A stretch of 64,000 nucleotides of DNA from Coenobita brevimanus (lineage: Eukaryota > Arthropoda > Malacostraca > Decapoda > Coenobitidae), in assembly GCA_032717465.1 (NCBI GenBank), contig CM064657.1, positions 23,127,848 to 23,191,847 of the forward strand, given 5' to 3'. The translations under genes were made by a program, and so were the position numbers. Shown here in pieces: positions 1 through 9,842 of this stretch. Every line of letters starts with the position of its first letter. Position 1 is the stretch's first letter. The notes under the pieces were generated by a model, which had not been told where the DNA came from, did no database searches, and worked only from the letters and a program-made list of their open reading frames with translations.

Positions 1-1334
1 CCCTGAGGCCAGTAGTCCTTTCACACTAAGTAGCTAGATGGTGCTACACATCATCAGATACCAGATGTTTCTCTTATTTGGGGAATCCTAGCATTTTGAC
101 ATCTGATAATGTAGACTTTTAGCTCCGACCATATCTTTCATGCATGTTATTCACTATAGTGTTCTTTTAACTTAAAATTACCTTCAGCATCGCATACCAC
201 TTTGTATCAGATAATTTATTAAAAGTATTCTTTAGCCAGGTAGCATTGTCAATTTTAGTTCATACTTCGGACAATAACAGCTGCCCATGATATACGATGT
301 CATCCATAGCAACGATGAACACACAGCCTAACCATGTTTCTTGCTGCCCGTGTTTATTCTTAGCACATGGGTGAGTTCATACTCCTTACGAAATTGAAAC
401 CTGGTCTTTGCTTGATCAGTAGTGTATCTACACAGACCATGATACTAGTGCTTCCATGGAGCTATTTGAACTATGGTACTTCAGCAACTTTCCTAGTCGT
501 GCGCATCTTTCTTGTCTCAAACTTCACCGCCGTAGCATTGACCGTCGGCGCGAGAGGACAGCACGCCTTTCCGAGTTGAATTGTCTTGGCACTGTATGCT
601 TTTTAGTAAACAGAAAATTCCGAAGAAAGTCAAATAAGAGAGAGCCATGATTTCATAGTTTTGAGAAGTGAGGACACAACGTTTGGAAGATAGGAGCTTG
701 GTATGAGAAAAAACATAAAAAGAAGGACATCAGTATTGTCCAAATGTGCACATATGGGACAGGGAATATCAGTTACCTGTAACTGTATAAAAGTATAAGT
801 TGCTACGTTACTTCCCCAACAGAAAGTCTCCAGATCACGCATACCTATTGGCAACAAAAGTGGTGATGAAACTTCCTCAGCTTCACATCTCCTAGAGTCT
901 GACATACACACGGTTTTTTCCATATATAATCATTTTTGCTCACAGTTGAAAGATTTCGATCTTAAAAAATAATAGAACAAATACATTTTGTCTGCTATAT
1001 TTTTCCAAAATGTCTGCTGTAATTGATTCAGAGCTGTAGTAAAGTATTTACTTGTACAGGAGGAGTGTGATTCACGATAATATTTATCATTTTTCATATT
1101 TCCTCGTTGTATACTTGTACAACCATTCCAGTTACCCACCTGCAGGCCACATCCCTGCTAGTACCACTCTCTCTTCCATCACCTTCGTGAAGAGAGTTAC
1201 TCGCAGTGCCAGCATATTTATTTTTTCCGGATGATATTATGATACTCATTATAATATTTTCGATTCAGCAGAGTTCCCTTTACTAAGATTCTTTATGCGA
1301 GTACTTTACAGCAGGTTGTTTTCCTCCTGTACAA
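1..1334. other. Unassigned AT-rich non-coding stretch
   Basis: No open frame here has coding character, and no tandem repeat, tRNA-like box or transposon end was recognised. The sequence is unique-looking and AT-rich, as expected for intron or intergenic DNA. A match to a dispersed repeat cannot be excluded without a repeat library. Confidence 0.45.
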
Positions 1335-1337
1335 ATG

Positions 1338-2405
1338 CTGGTACCTAGTGGTTGCACTGTGTGTATGGACAGTATGGATGTGTGTACCTACTGGTTGCAC
1401 TGTGTGTATGGACAGTATGGATGTGTGTACCTACTGGTTGCACTGTGTGTATGGACAGTATGGATGTGTGTACCTACTGGTTGCACTGTGTGTATGGACA
1501 GTATGGATGTGTGTACCTACTGGTTGCACTGTGTGTATGGACAGTATGGATGTGTGTACCTACTGGTTGCACTGTGTGTATGGACAGTATGGATGTGTGT
1601 ACCTACTGGTTGCACTGTGTGTATGGACAGTATGGATGTGTGTACCTACTGGTTGCACTGTGTGTATGGACAGTATGGATGTGTGTACCTACTGGTTGCA
1701 CTATGGACAGTATGGATGTGTGTACCTACTGGTTGCACTATGGACAGTATGGATGTGTGTACCTACTGGTTGCACTATGGACAGTATGGATGTGTGTACC
1801 TACTGGTTGCACTATGGACAGTATGGATGTGTGTACCTACTGGTTGCACTGTGTGTATGGACAGTATGGATGTGTGTACCTACTGGTTGCACTGTGTGTA
1901 TGGACAGTATGGATGTGTGTACCTACTGGTTGCACTGTGTGTATGGACAGTATGGATGTGTGTACCTACTGGTTGCACTGTGTGTATGGACAGTATGGAT
2001 GTGTGTACCTACTGGTTGCACTATGGACAGTATGGATGTGTGTACCTACTGGTTGCACTATGGACAGTATGGATGTGTGTACCTACTGGTTGCACTATGG
2101 ACAGTATGGATGTGTGTACCTACTGGTTGCACTATGGACAGTATGGATGTGTGTACCTACTGGTTGCACTATGGACAGTATGGATGTGTGTACCTACTGG
2201 TTGCACTGTGTGTATGGACAGTATGGATGTGTGTACCTACTGGTTGCACTGTGTGTATGGACAGTATGGATGTGTGTACCTACTGGTTGCACTGTGTGTA
2301 TGGACAGTATGGATGTGTGTACCTACTGGTTGCACTGTGTGTATGGACAGTATGGATGTGTGTACCTACTGGTTGCACTGTGTGTATGGACAGTATGGAT
2401 GTGTG
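1338..2405 (+). repeat. Minisatellite, 43-bp and 37-bp units in alternating blocks
   Basis: About 26 head-to-tail, almost identical units. The long unit is 43 bp (it contains GGTTGCACTGTGTGTATGG). The short unit is 37 bp and lacks six bases of the GTGTGT part. Read from translated phase changes, the order is 8 long, 4 short, 4 long, 5 short, 5 long; 17x43 + 9x37 = 1064 bp fits the span. Because 43 and 37 are both 1 mod 3, the peptide rotates through three frames and all three + frames stay open for 350-375 residues. This is a by-product of repeat length, not a gene. The near-perfect identity points to recent expansion or conversion. Confidence 0.95.
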
Positions 2406-2813
2406 GTGACATCTCCCACATGGTTATCGATAGTGCCATCACCCGATTTTGATAACCGTTGAAAACTGATGATTGTTTAAATGTTATGACAAGTGCGTTA
2501 TGGTATCCAGTATACTCTGAATTCAGTTAGGGTATCTTTGCTCTGCCCCATAAGATTTTAGGTCGTGCAAAGCCAATATGCCTTACCCTTTAGTGCCAGT
2601 TATTCATAATATTAATTTTCATTTTCTTCATTACGATGTATGTAAATCTTTAGTGAATCCCGTAGATTTTATAAGTAAGTCTTATTGATAAGCATGAAAT
2701 GTAGACAGTACAAACTGTCTCCTTTTTCAGCTATAGCTAAAAAGGCTACAGCAGACTCGATATCCCTGTAAGTGTGTGTGTAATGATGTCACCCCGTCTT
2801 TGTGCTTCCTCAG
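2406..2813 (+). other. Non-coding stretch ending in a candidate 3' splice site
   Basis: Unique sequence with no repeat recognised. It ends in a pyrimidine-rich run and CAG at 2811-2813, taken as the acceptor of the candidate exon that follows. An earlier pyrimidine tract with CAG ends at 2730. Confidence 0.4.
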
Positions 2814-3065
2814 ATCCAGAAGTGTACACCAACGGGCTGGATGACGACTCCAGTACGCAGCGCCCCGCGAAAGACCCCCAGCCACCCGTAAGTAGCGAGG
2901 GGACGACAGGGGGCGGCGACCCTTCCCCCAGCAGCGCCCGCCCCGTCAGGCAGCGAGGGCGTCGACGTCGCCACCGTCAGTCCTCCACTGACAAGCCCAA
3001 TACCGCCTCCCCCGCCTCTTCTTCCACCCTCCCGCTCTCACACCTCCCGGACCTTCGGAAACCAC
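2814..3065 (+). CDS. Candidate internal coding exon, Pro/Ser/Arg-rich, product unknown
   Basis: A 252-nt (84-codon) segment between a pyrimidine tract/CAG acceptor and a perfect GTAAGT donor at 3066-3071. It is much richer in G+C than the flanks. Read from the second codon position of the acceptor junction it stays open and encodes a charged low-complexity peptide: an acidic start (VYTNGLDDDSS), a Pro/Ser/Gly middle, an Arg cluster (RQRGRRRRHRQ) and a Ser/Pro tail. No domain is recognised; it looks like a disordered linker of a larger protein whose other exons lie outside the window. A second GTAAGT at 2888 could be an alternative donor. Splice signals and composition support it; homology was not tested. 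Confidence 0.45.
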
Positions 3066-3899
3066 GTAAGTTGAATTGTTGGTTTGATCTGTATTTAGCT
3101 TTTGCCTCCGACTATGTTGTTTTTGTCAGTGGTTACCCTTTTGAAATTTGCACAAGAATGTATATATATTTTCCCGTTATTTACATCTTATCTTCATAAA
3201 TGTGTGTTATCTTCATACTGACATTTATATTTTATAGCTATACTTTATCCCACGTTTACCTGTTTGCGTTAATGCTTATATGTTACTGCCATTGTTTCCT
3301 GTAGTAATGAGCAGGACATTACAGCAAAGGGCACCTTATGTGAATCTTAAAATTCTCCTTTTTGTATTATATCCCCTCATGGAGTTGTGCCAGCATCATG
3401 GTAGAGGCAGGATACACGGCGCCTGGTACATTAATTACGTGTAGCTCAGCCTTGTAAAGCCATTGAGGCATGACCCTCATGGGGATGATCAGAGCTTCGC
3501 CTGGGAGGTTCAGGAAGACCCTCTGGGATACATTGTTGTTATTTCACTTCGCTTCTCACAAAGTGGAATCTTAGGTTAGGACGTTAGGTCATTTCTATCC
3601 GCCCTTACGTACTGTACGTTCCACGCTGTATCTCAGAAACCATATGTTGAACTTTTCTCACGTTCTGTATAATTGTAGGGCCATATAGGAGGTTGATTCC
3701 CGTCTTTTCGAAATTTTGAAAAATCTAAGATGGCTGACTAATGACTCATTTTCTCTTTTTGAAACTTTAAATCCTTTATATCTCCTTTGCTTTAACAGAT
3801 AGGTTTACAGGTTGTAACGAAGTGGAATGTAGTCTCTCTGAGACTTATTTTTTTTTATATCACTAATTTAGAGATAAATATTACATGTGACACTCTTCC
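3066..3899. other. Intron-like unique sequence
   Basis: Begins with the GTAAGT donor of the candidate exon and then runs AT-rich without open frames. Around 3370-3540 there is a moderately GC-richer stretch without recognised identity. Nothing else is supported. Confidence 0.4.
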
Positions 3900-3904
3900 G
3901 TGGT

Positions 3905-4030
3905 AGATGGGGACGCCCATCATCCACGTACCCGATGTACTGCTGACAAGACATCTTTTTTCCCCTGTAGCCCAGGAAACCGTTTACTAAGCGTTGTGGT
4001 AACCATAAAACCAAATGGACGGCTGGTGAT
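3905..4030 (+). repeat. Degenerate copy of the RTE 5' UTR-like dispersed repeat
   Basis: The run GCCCATCATCCAC at 3915, followed by an AGGAAACCGTTTACTAA-type stretch and TGGTAACCATAAAACC, is the reverse complement of the repeat at 39266-39428 and 52927-53089. Those two copies lie at the 5' ends of RTE insertions, so this one is read as a stray 5' fragment of the same family in + orientation. It is strongly diverged. Confidence 0.5.
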
Positions 4031-4379
4031 CAAGGAGGTTAATACGTTTCTTCCGATGGTGGCCATAAGGCTTTAAATCCGAAATCAGTGACCAGTCACC
4101 CTTGCCTAAACTGTGGGGACTGAGTGTCCGACCCCCGACCCCCGATAGTCTTTATGGGGTAAGAAGGGATTGGATGATAGTTGGTCTGCTCTCATATTGT
4201 CAGTCTATGAGTACTTATACTTTGGTCGTATAACAAAATGTTAGTTCATAAATGTGCTGTGGATCTCTGTCTGGTCAATTATTTCGGTACCTGTTATTTC
4301 CATGTGGTGGGTGGCAAGGAGGTGAAAGTTGTAAAAAGTTAAACACAGTTTGGACGTCATAGTGAACGCGACGGTTATT

Positions 4380-4675
4380 GACAACAGACAGCAACACGGT
4401 CATGCACAGTTCATTTATTGCTACCGAATGGCAACACGGTCATGCACACTTCAGCTGTTGCAATCCAATGGCAACACGATCATGCACACTTCCGAATGGT
4501 AACACAGTCATACACACTTCATTTACTGTTACTGAATGGCAACACTGTCATGCACACTACTGTACATTTATTGCTAACACATGGTAACACAGTCATGCAC
4601 CCTTCATTTGTTGCTAGCAGATAGCAGCAGTCATACGCATTTCATTTACTTGTAACAGGCAACACTGTAGTGCCC
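4380..4675 (+). repeat. Degenerate minisatellite, about 45-bp unit
   Basis: Six to seven imperfect copies of a unit with the core GGCAACACGGTCATGCACAC followed by CTTCATTTATTGCTAC. Unit length drifts from about 36 to 50 bp and the last copies are heavily mutated. Short open frames here are repeat by-products. Confidence 0.8.
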
Positions 4676-5149
4676 ACTTGATATACGTATATTCTGTGAA
4701 AATGGGCATTGTAATTATATTACTAGTTGAGGCAGTCATTTTATCATATTCATTCTGTTATAGGAGAAACAGGATGGATGGATTGAAAAGTGTGAGTGGG
4801 ATTGTGGTGTGTGTTGGGGCATGATGGAGTCAGTATAGTGTGCGAAGATGACTTGAAGCTAGGCGGGTAGGTTGGCAGCGAAAAGTTGTCGGTCACAAAT
4901 TTCATTTAGTATTTTAAAGTGTGTCAGGATGGGGTGAGGAAGGTCAAAAAAATATATATATATGATGTGGATGGAGAGGAGTGAGTGAGTGGGACGGGTT
5001 GGGCTTGTGGTGGGTGGTGGGATAAGGCGGGAGAGAAACACACTGCGGAGACTAGCGTTGTAGGTTTGCCGAGATGGGCGTTGTTATGGTTTAATTTAGA
5101 GTTTCCTTCTAAACGAGGAGAATATTAATTATGCGAATGATAATGATGA

Positions 5150-5345
5150 TGATACAGTTTCACGCTCTCTCTGATGGGCTAAGACGCCACTCTTTGGTAG
5201 ACGACTTTTGTTGGGATGTGTAACACTTTGCGACCGGATGCCCATCGTGACGTTGACCAGTGGTTGTTAGGTGGGATCGAAAGCTGTGCACTTCAGTCAT
5301 TGTCACGTGCTTTAAACCGCTAGACCACGACAGCTACAAGAATAA
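5150..5345 (-). mobile_element. tRNA-derived SINE
   Basis: On the minus strand the element starts near 5334 with GCTGTCGTGGTCTAGCGG. TGGTCTAGCGG (5317-5327) fits an RNA polymerase III A box and GCTTTCGATCCC (5273-5284) fits a B box. The body carries GATGGGCATCCGGTCG, a GGGCATCC-type block often seen in tRNA-derived SINEs, and the 3' end runs into an ATC/ATT-rich tail near 5150. It is a dispersed element rather than a functional tRNA because the cloverleaf is not maintained. Confidence 0.65.
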
Positions 5346-5399
5346 CCAAGAAGCGGTGCCAAGGCACAGGAAACCCTTCCCCGGCAGTCATTTTAGTGC

Positions 5400-5930
5400 T
5401 GACGTATAAACACAACAGGATATCTAGTCAAAGATGTCACATATCAAATTTTGAGTGAGTCGAGTAAAAATGGACGATTTTATGCCCGACTGAAACTTAA
5501 GGCCAGATCCATCTGACACTGAACCCCCTACCGCTCACTAGGGGGTGACCTCCCTGATGTAACGAGGTATGTTATAGGATGCAGAGTTGAAAGATGCACA
5601 TAAAGGTTTTGGGTTTGTGTCGATATGACGAATTTGAAAGGAGCTATGGCGAAAACGCGATTTTTACTCGTACTCTTTTTTTTTTTCTTTCTTTTTTTTT
5701 TTTTTTTTTGGCCTTCAGCCTGGGCATTGGTCCAATTTGGCCCAAAATTTAATCATGTGATCAGAAAGTCAAAGTTCATCGTCCCTATTATTCTAGTCAA
5801 AATCGCAGCTGTAGTTTTCGCGTAAAGTTGTTAACAGAGAGACAGGCAGACAAACAAACAAACAAACAAACCGAGTGAAAACAATACCTGTCCCCAAGCC
5901 CCTTCCCGAGGGGCGGGGACGGGTAATTAA
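5400..5930 (+). mobile_element. Dispersed element with (AAAC)n and a 3' hairpin
   Basis: Contains a block of CCAAAATTTAATCATGTGATCAG type, then GACAGGCAGACAAACAAACAAAC, then GAAAACAATACCTG and a GC-rich hairpin (CTGTCCCC...GGGGACGGG) ending in GGTAATTAA. The same order (AATTTAATCA, AAAC repeats, short GC hairpin, GGTAAT) occurs at 13320-13545 and 15800-16040. A T-rich run sits at 5680-5709. Non-autonomous; no coding capacity. Superfamily uncertain. Confidence 0.55.
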
Positions 5931-6079
5931 ACAAAAGCAACAAGAAGTAATACACGTCGTTTTCATTTACGAGTGTCTGGCGTCTTGGGGCATATCAAGC
6001 AAACTAATTTATGAGTAAGATGTATCCTGATATATCACTGGCCATCACTTTGTTCATTTTTCGTAATCATTAACAGTTG

Positions 6080-6144
<65 letters not shown>

Positions 6145-6236
6145 TGTGTGCGCGCGTGTGTGCGCGCGCGCGCGTGTGTTTAGCTTGACGTTTATGTATG
6201 TGCTTGTGTGTAGTGTAGTAGTAGTAGTAGTAGTAG

Positions 6237-6302
<66 letters not shown>

Positions 6303-6392
6303 TTAGCCTGACGATTATGTATGTGCTTGCGATAGTGTATTAGTATGGTAGCCTAGCAGTAGTAGTAGTAGTAGTAGTAGTGGCAGTTGTAG

Positions 6393-6452
<60 letters not shown>

Positions 6453-6543
6453 AGCTTGACGTTTATGTATGTGCTTGTGTGTAATGTAGTAGCCTAGTAG
6501 TAGCAGTAGTAGTCGTTGTAGTAGTAGTAGTGGCAGTTGTAGT

Positions 6544-6617
<74 letters not shown>
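6080..6617 (+). repeat. Macro-repeat of (GT)n plus (GTA)n blocks
   Basis: Three and a half copies of a unit of about 155 bp. Each has a long (GT)n tract, a conserved spacer containing AGCTTGACGTTTATGTATG or a close variant, and a (GTA)n tract. The (GT)n tracts are at 6080-6140, 6239-6301, 6394-6450 and 6545-6617. The first tract grades into alternating CG (6140-6178). Confidence 0.9.
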
Positions 6618-6618
<1 letters not shown>

Positions 6619-7499
6619 ATGGCATGTGACTGGTTCGTGTAGTGTAGTATGGTGGTGTGTGAGGTGGTGTGCATCAGGAGCCATGAAGTGCAAGAGCATA
6701 GTTCAGGTATTGCACACCAGTGGCATAGCAGGATATTTCCCAGGGGGAAGGGCGTGGGGGAGGAGAGAGGGTGGGGGCAGTTTGACCTATTCCATCAACC
6801 CTCCTCGTCCAAAGGGATTTCTGAGTATGGTCTCCCGGGACTGACGCTATTACTGTTGCGGTCAAAATTCTGCACTCTATCACTACCACACCGGCACTTA
6901 GTAGGGGATCCTGGTTGGAGTTGGTAGGTATTGTACAATGAGATGTACAGTCTAGTATAAGTAGTTGTCTTATGATTGAAATGATATATGGAGATTGATT
7001 AACGTCATTTTAATGTATTAATGTTTGATGCGAGTAAAGCAGTAGTCTGGTTGTAATTATCATACTTCACCATTATGCCGTCGATGCCTATAAGCCTTAA
7101 GTGTTGTGCCAGAGTGTACGAACATGGGTCTGTAGTTACTCATTTCGATAGTACAGACTGACATCAATGTATTGGTCTCATTCAGTCAGTTTCCTGTGTA
7201 TGAATAGTACGGGCGGTGCAGGTGGAGTGAGGAAAGTGTACGCCATTCCTCGCTATGTCCAGCATATGGCGATTTAGCGTGGTGTGTTGTGGTGCGGGTA
7301 TGACGCTGTTATCTAGTATACAGCAGTTCATTAATATGTGTTATTACAGCAGCAAGGCTGTATAGTTAGGGCAGTATATATGTTTTACTTGGCAAGCCGA
7401 ATCAGTTGCATAGTATAGTGCTGCAAACAGGAATGATGCAGTGTACCTCACAGTATAGTGTAGCAGGGGATTAGTACATTAGTGGTGTGGTACAGTAGT
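6618..7499. other. Unassigned unique sequence
   Basis: Mixed-composition DNA without open frames of coding character. A GC-richer patch at 6735-6910 has no recognised identity. No repeat, splice pair or RNA gene is supported. Confidence 0.4.
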
Positions 7500-8180
7500 T
7501 GAGTTGTACAAAAGAAGCATCAGCGTGGTGAAGGGAGAGGCAACAACAGCAGTGTGGTGCAGGAGAGGGCAGCAGCAGCAGCAGCACGGGGGCCACAGCG
7601 CGGCTGCAGGGAGTGATGGCGGCCCGGCAGCTGGTCCCGGGGGCCTGACTCATATTAATCATATCCAGCCCCGGCACGACGCCCCCCGCGGGACCCCCGT
7701 TACCATGGAGACCACCAGCGGCCTAATAGCAACTCAAATTGCCGGCATTATCGCTGGAAAATGCTGGGAAAATATGAAACTGTGAAATGGGTTTAATCGT
7801 CAAGGGAGGCGGGCCGGACGAGATGTAGCCGCGCTGTAAGAAGTGGCTCCCGTGGGCCGGGGGGAGGGGGGCCGACGGGGAGCGATTTATATTTATTTAT
7901 GTGACTGGGTTTGATGTGTTCCTGAATATTGCAGTGGATGTATGAGCCGCCAAAAATGTATTCCCTTCCCATTTTCTCAGTTACGTGTGATAGGATTTTG
8001 TTTTTAGCTCCATGACTGACTGTGCGCCGTGAGTCCCTGTCCATTAGAATAGAAGTGGCGGTGGCGGGGCGGGGCGGCAGCCAGCGGGGTATTTGATTAT
8101 GTGCACATTTTATATTAGCATACATTAATGAGCAGTGAGGCAGGGTGGCGGCAGGGAGGAAAGGCAGGGGCGGCACATTC
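7500..8180. promoter_or_regulatory. GC-rich unique island with embedded AT-rich motifs
   Basis: A 680-bp block clearly richer in G+C than its surroundings, not tandemly repeated and without a plausible frame. GC runs (CCCCCCGCGGGACCCCC, GGCGGGGCGGGGCGG) alternate with AT-rich words resembling homeodomain sites (ACATTAATGAG, CATATTAATCATATCC). It is bordered by purine-rich tandem repeat on the right. This looks like a regulatory or conserved non-coding island rather than repeat, but conservation was not tested. Confidence 0.3.
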
Positions 8181-9115
8181 ATAAAAGAAGCTGGATTTAA
8201 GGCAGGAGAGGCAAGAGTGAGAGGGACAGCTGGCAGGACAGCAGCAAGGTTGACTGAGTAGGACAGAAATGAACGAAACAGTAATGATGCAAAAAAAGAA
8301 AAGAGACAACAAAAGACTGGGACTGAAGTGAATTAGAGATGAATGATGCAAAAAGGAAGGAAAAAGAAAGAGTAGGTTTGAAATGGATCAGGCAAAAATA
8401 GTGGGTCAGAAAAGAAGCACATGTGAACCACTGAAATGGTGGAGCTATATGAGAGGAGAGGAACACAAGAAAGGGAGGTAGGACAAGAATGAGAGGCACG
8501 ATAGAGCAGGATAGTGATCTTTAGACGAGGCGGGGAGGGCAGGATGGGTATAAATTAGACAGTGGGAAGAGTGCTTACGTAAGGAAAGCAAGACAGTAAC
8601 TGGAAAGACAGGATGGAAGAAATCTTAGGTAGGTAAGAGTGGAGGAACACAGAATGGCGGCAAAGCAGGCAGGACTGGAAAATGGAGAAACAGGAAGGGA
8701 GCAGTCTGAGACAGGGTAGAAAGATTGTTTACGTACGGAGAGGAGGACGGAAACTGGAGAGATGTGAAGTAAGTCTTAATGAGGTAAGAATAAAGGGTAC
8801 ATAGGACTGATGGAAAGCAGGTAGGACTGAAAAAAGGAGAGGCAGGAAGAAAAACAATGGTAAATTAGTGTTTACATAAGGATAGGACTGAAACTGGAGT
8901 GAGTTGATGAAATAAGTCTGAAATAGGGAAGGGTGGAGAGAGACAAAATGGATGCAAGACAAGCAGGACTGGACAGTGAGAGGTTGAAAGGAAGCAGATG
9001 GAAACAGGTACGACTGTTGGGAGTCGGTGGTAACGTAGCTTAAGGGAAACAGGACGTGTGTGGACGTAAGGGAGGCTGTAGGATGGGGACATGTGGAGTG
9101 ATTTCACTCTTTCAG
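8181..9115 (+). repeat. Degenerate purine-rich tandem repeat, about 150-bp higher-order unit
   Basis: Landmarks GCTTACGTAAGGA (8572), GTTTACGTACGGA (8727) and GTTTACATAAGGA (8870) recur about 145-155 bp apart. Each is followed by AGGAC.GAAACTGGA, an AAGTCTTA-like word and GCAGGACTGGA. Shorter GGCAGGA-type subrepeats precede them. Confidence 0.7.
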
Positions 9116-9117
9116 TC

Positions 9118-9118
<1 letters not shown>

Positions 9119-9189
<71 letters not shown>
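9119..9189. repeat. (TA)n microsatellite
   Basis: About 35 uninterrupted TA dinucleotides, self-complementary and cruciform-prone. Confidence 0.98.
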
Positions 9190-9192
<3 letters not shown>

Positions 9193-9560
9193 GGCAGGAG
9201 CGAAACGTGACAAGGGTGAAACATGAAACGGATGAAACGTGACAGGAATAAAGTGCGACAAAGGTAAGAGGTGACAAGGTGAAACGGAACAGGGATAAAG
9301 TATGACGGATGAAGCTTAACGAAACTAGCCATGGATGAAACTGTTCGATGAATTGTTACAGGAATGTAACGATAGGGATAAGATGTTATAAGGATGAAAG
9401 GAACGTGGGATGAAACTTATTTGATGAAGCAGTGCCGAGGTGAAGTGAGGTAGAGCAGGAATGGAACAAGGATGAAACGTGACAGGGATGGGACGAACCT
9501 GGGATGAAACCCAACAGTGAGTAAAGGAGCCAGTGGTAGGAGATACAAGCACGGGAGTAT
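9190..9560 (+). repeat. Degenerate short tandem repeat, GGATGAAACGTGACAG type
   Basis: Many imperfect copies of a 13-18-bp word (GGATGAAAC, GTGACAAGG, GGGATGGGAC), with drifting spacing. No gene. Confidence 0.7.
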
Positions 9561-9804
9561 GGTAGGTTCAAGATGTAAACACAACAAGCAAAAGGGCAGA
9601 ATTGAAGCGTTGGGGACTTCAGGAGGTTGGCAAAAGGATAGATTGCCTGTTTAACCCCACCACTGCGAGAGGTTCTTAGCTCAACAAAAATCGTCTGACG
9701 GTGGTAGGCATCTGTTTTATAATGATCCGATTTCTGTATGTTTGTTGGTTACAGTAACTCAGCAGAAACGGCGCATGTAGCGCAATTTTTTGTTAGAGCA
9801 AATT

Positions 9805-9815
9805 GTCGTTAAAAT
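9805..9815. repeat. Target-site duplication, 3' side of RTE copy 1
   Basis: GTCGTTAAAAT lies directly next to the CTAT tail of the LINE and is repeated exactly at 13006-13016 on its 5' side. Removing the element and one copy rejoins an uninterrupted host sequence. Confidence 0.9.
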
Positions 9816-9842
9816 CTATCTATCTATCTATTGCCAGACGCC

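Noticed and set aside
1338..2405. CRISPR-like array
   Set aside because: Units are contiguous without variable spacers and the context is animal DNA.
1335..2462. Three overlapping long + frames of 350-375 residues
   Set aside because: They are produced by repeat lengths of 1 mod 3 in a minisatellite; the peptide repeats with frame rotation and there is no splice, start or composition support.
2731..2767. 37-nt micro-exon between CAG (2730) and GTAAGT (2768)
   Set aside because: The following intron would be only 46 nt, too short for normal splicing, and the reading frame does not benefit.
6077..6844. Cys/Val and His/Thr frames over (GT)n tracts
   Set aside because: Pure dinucleotide repeat translation.
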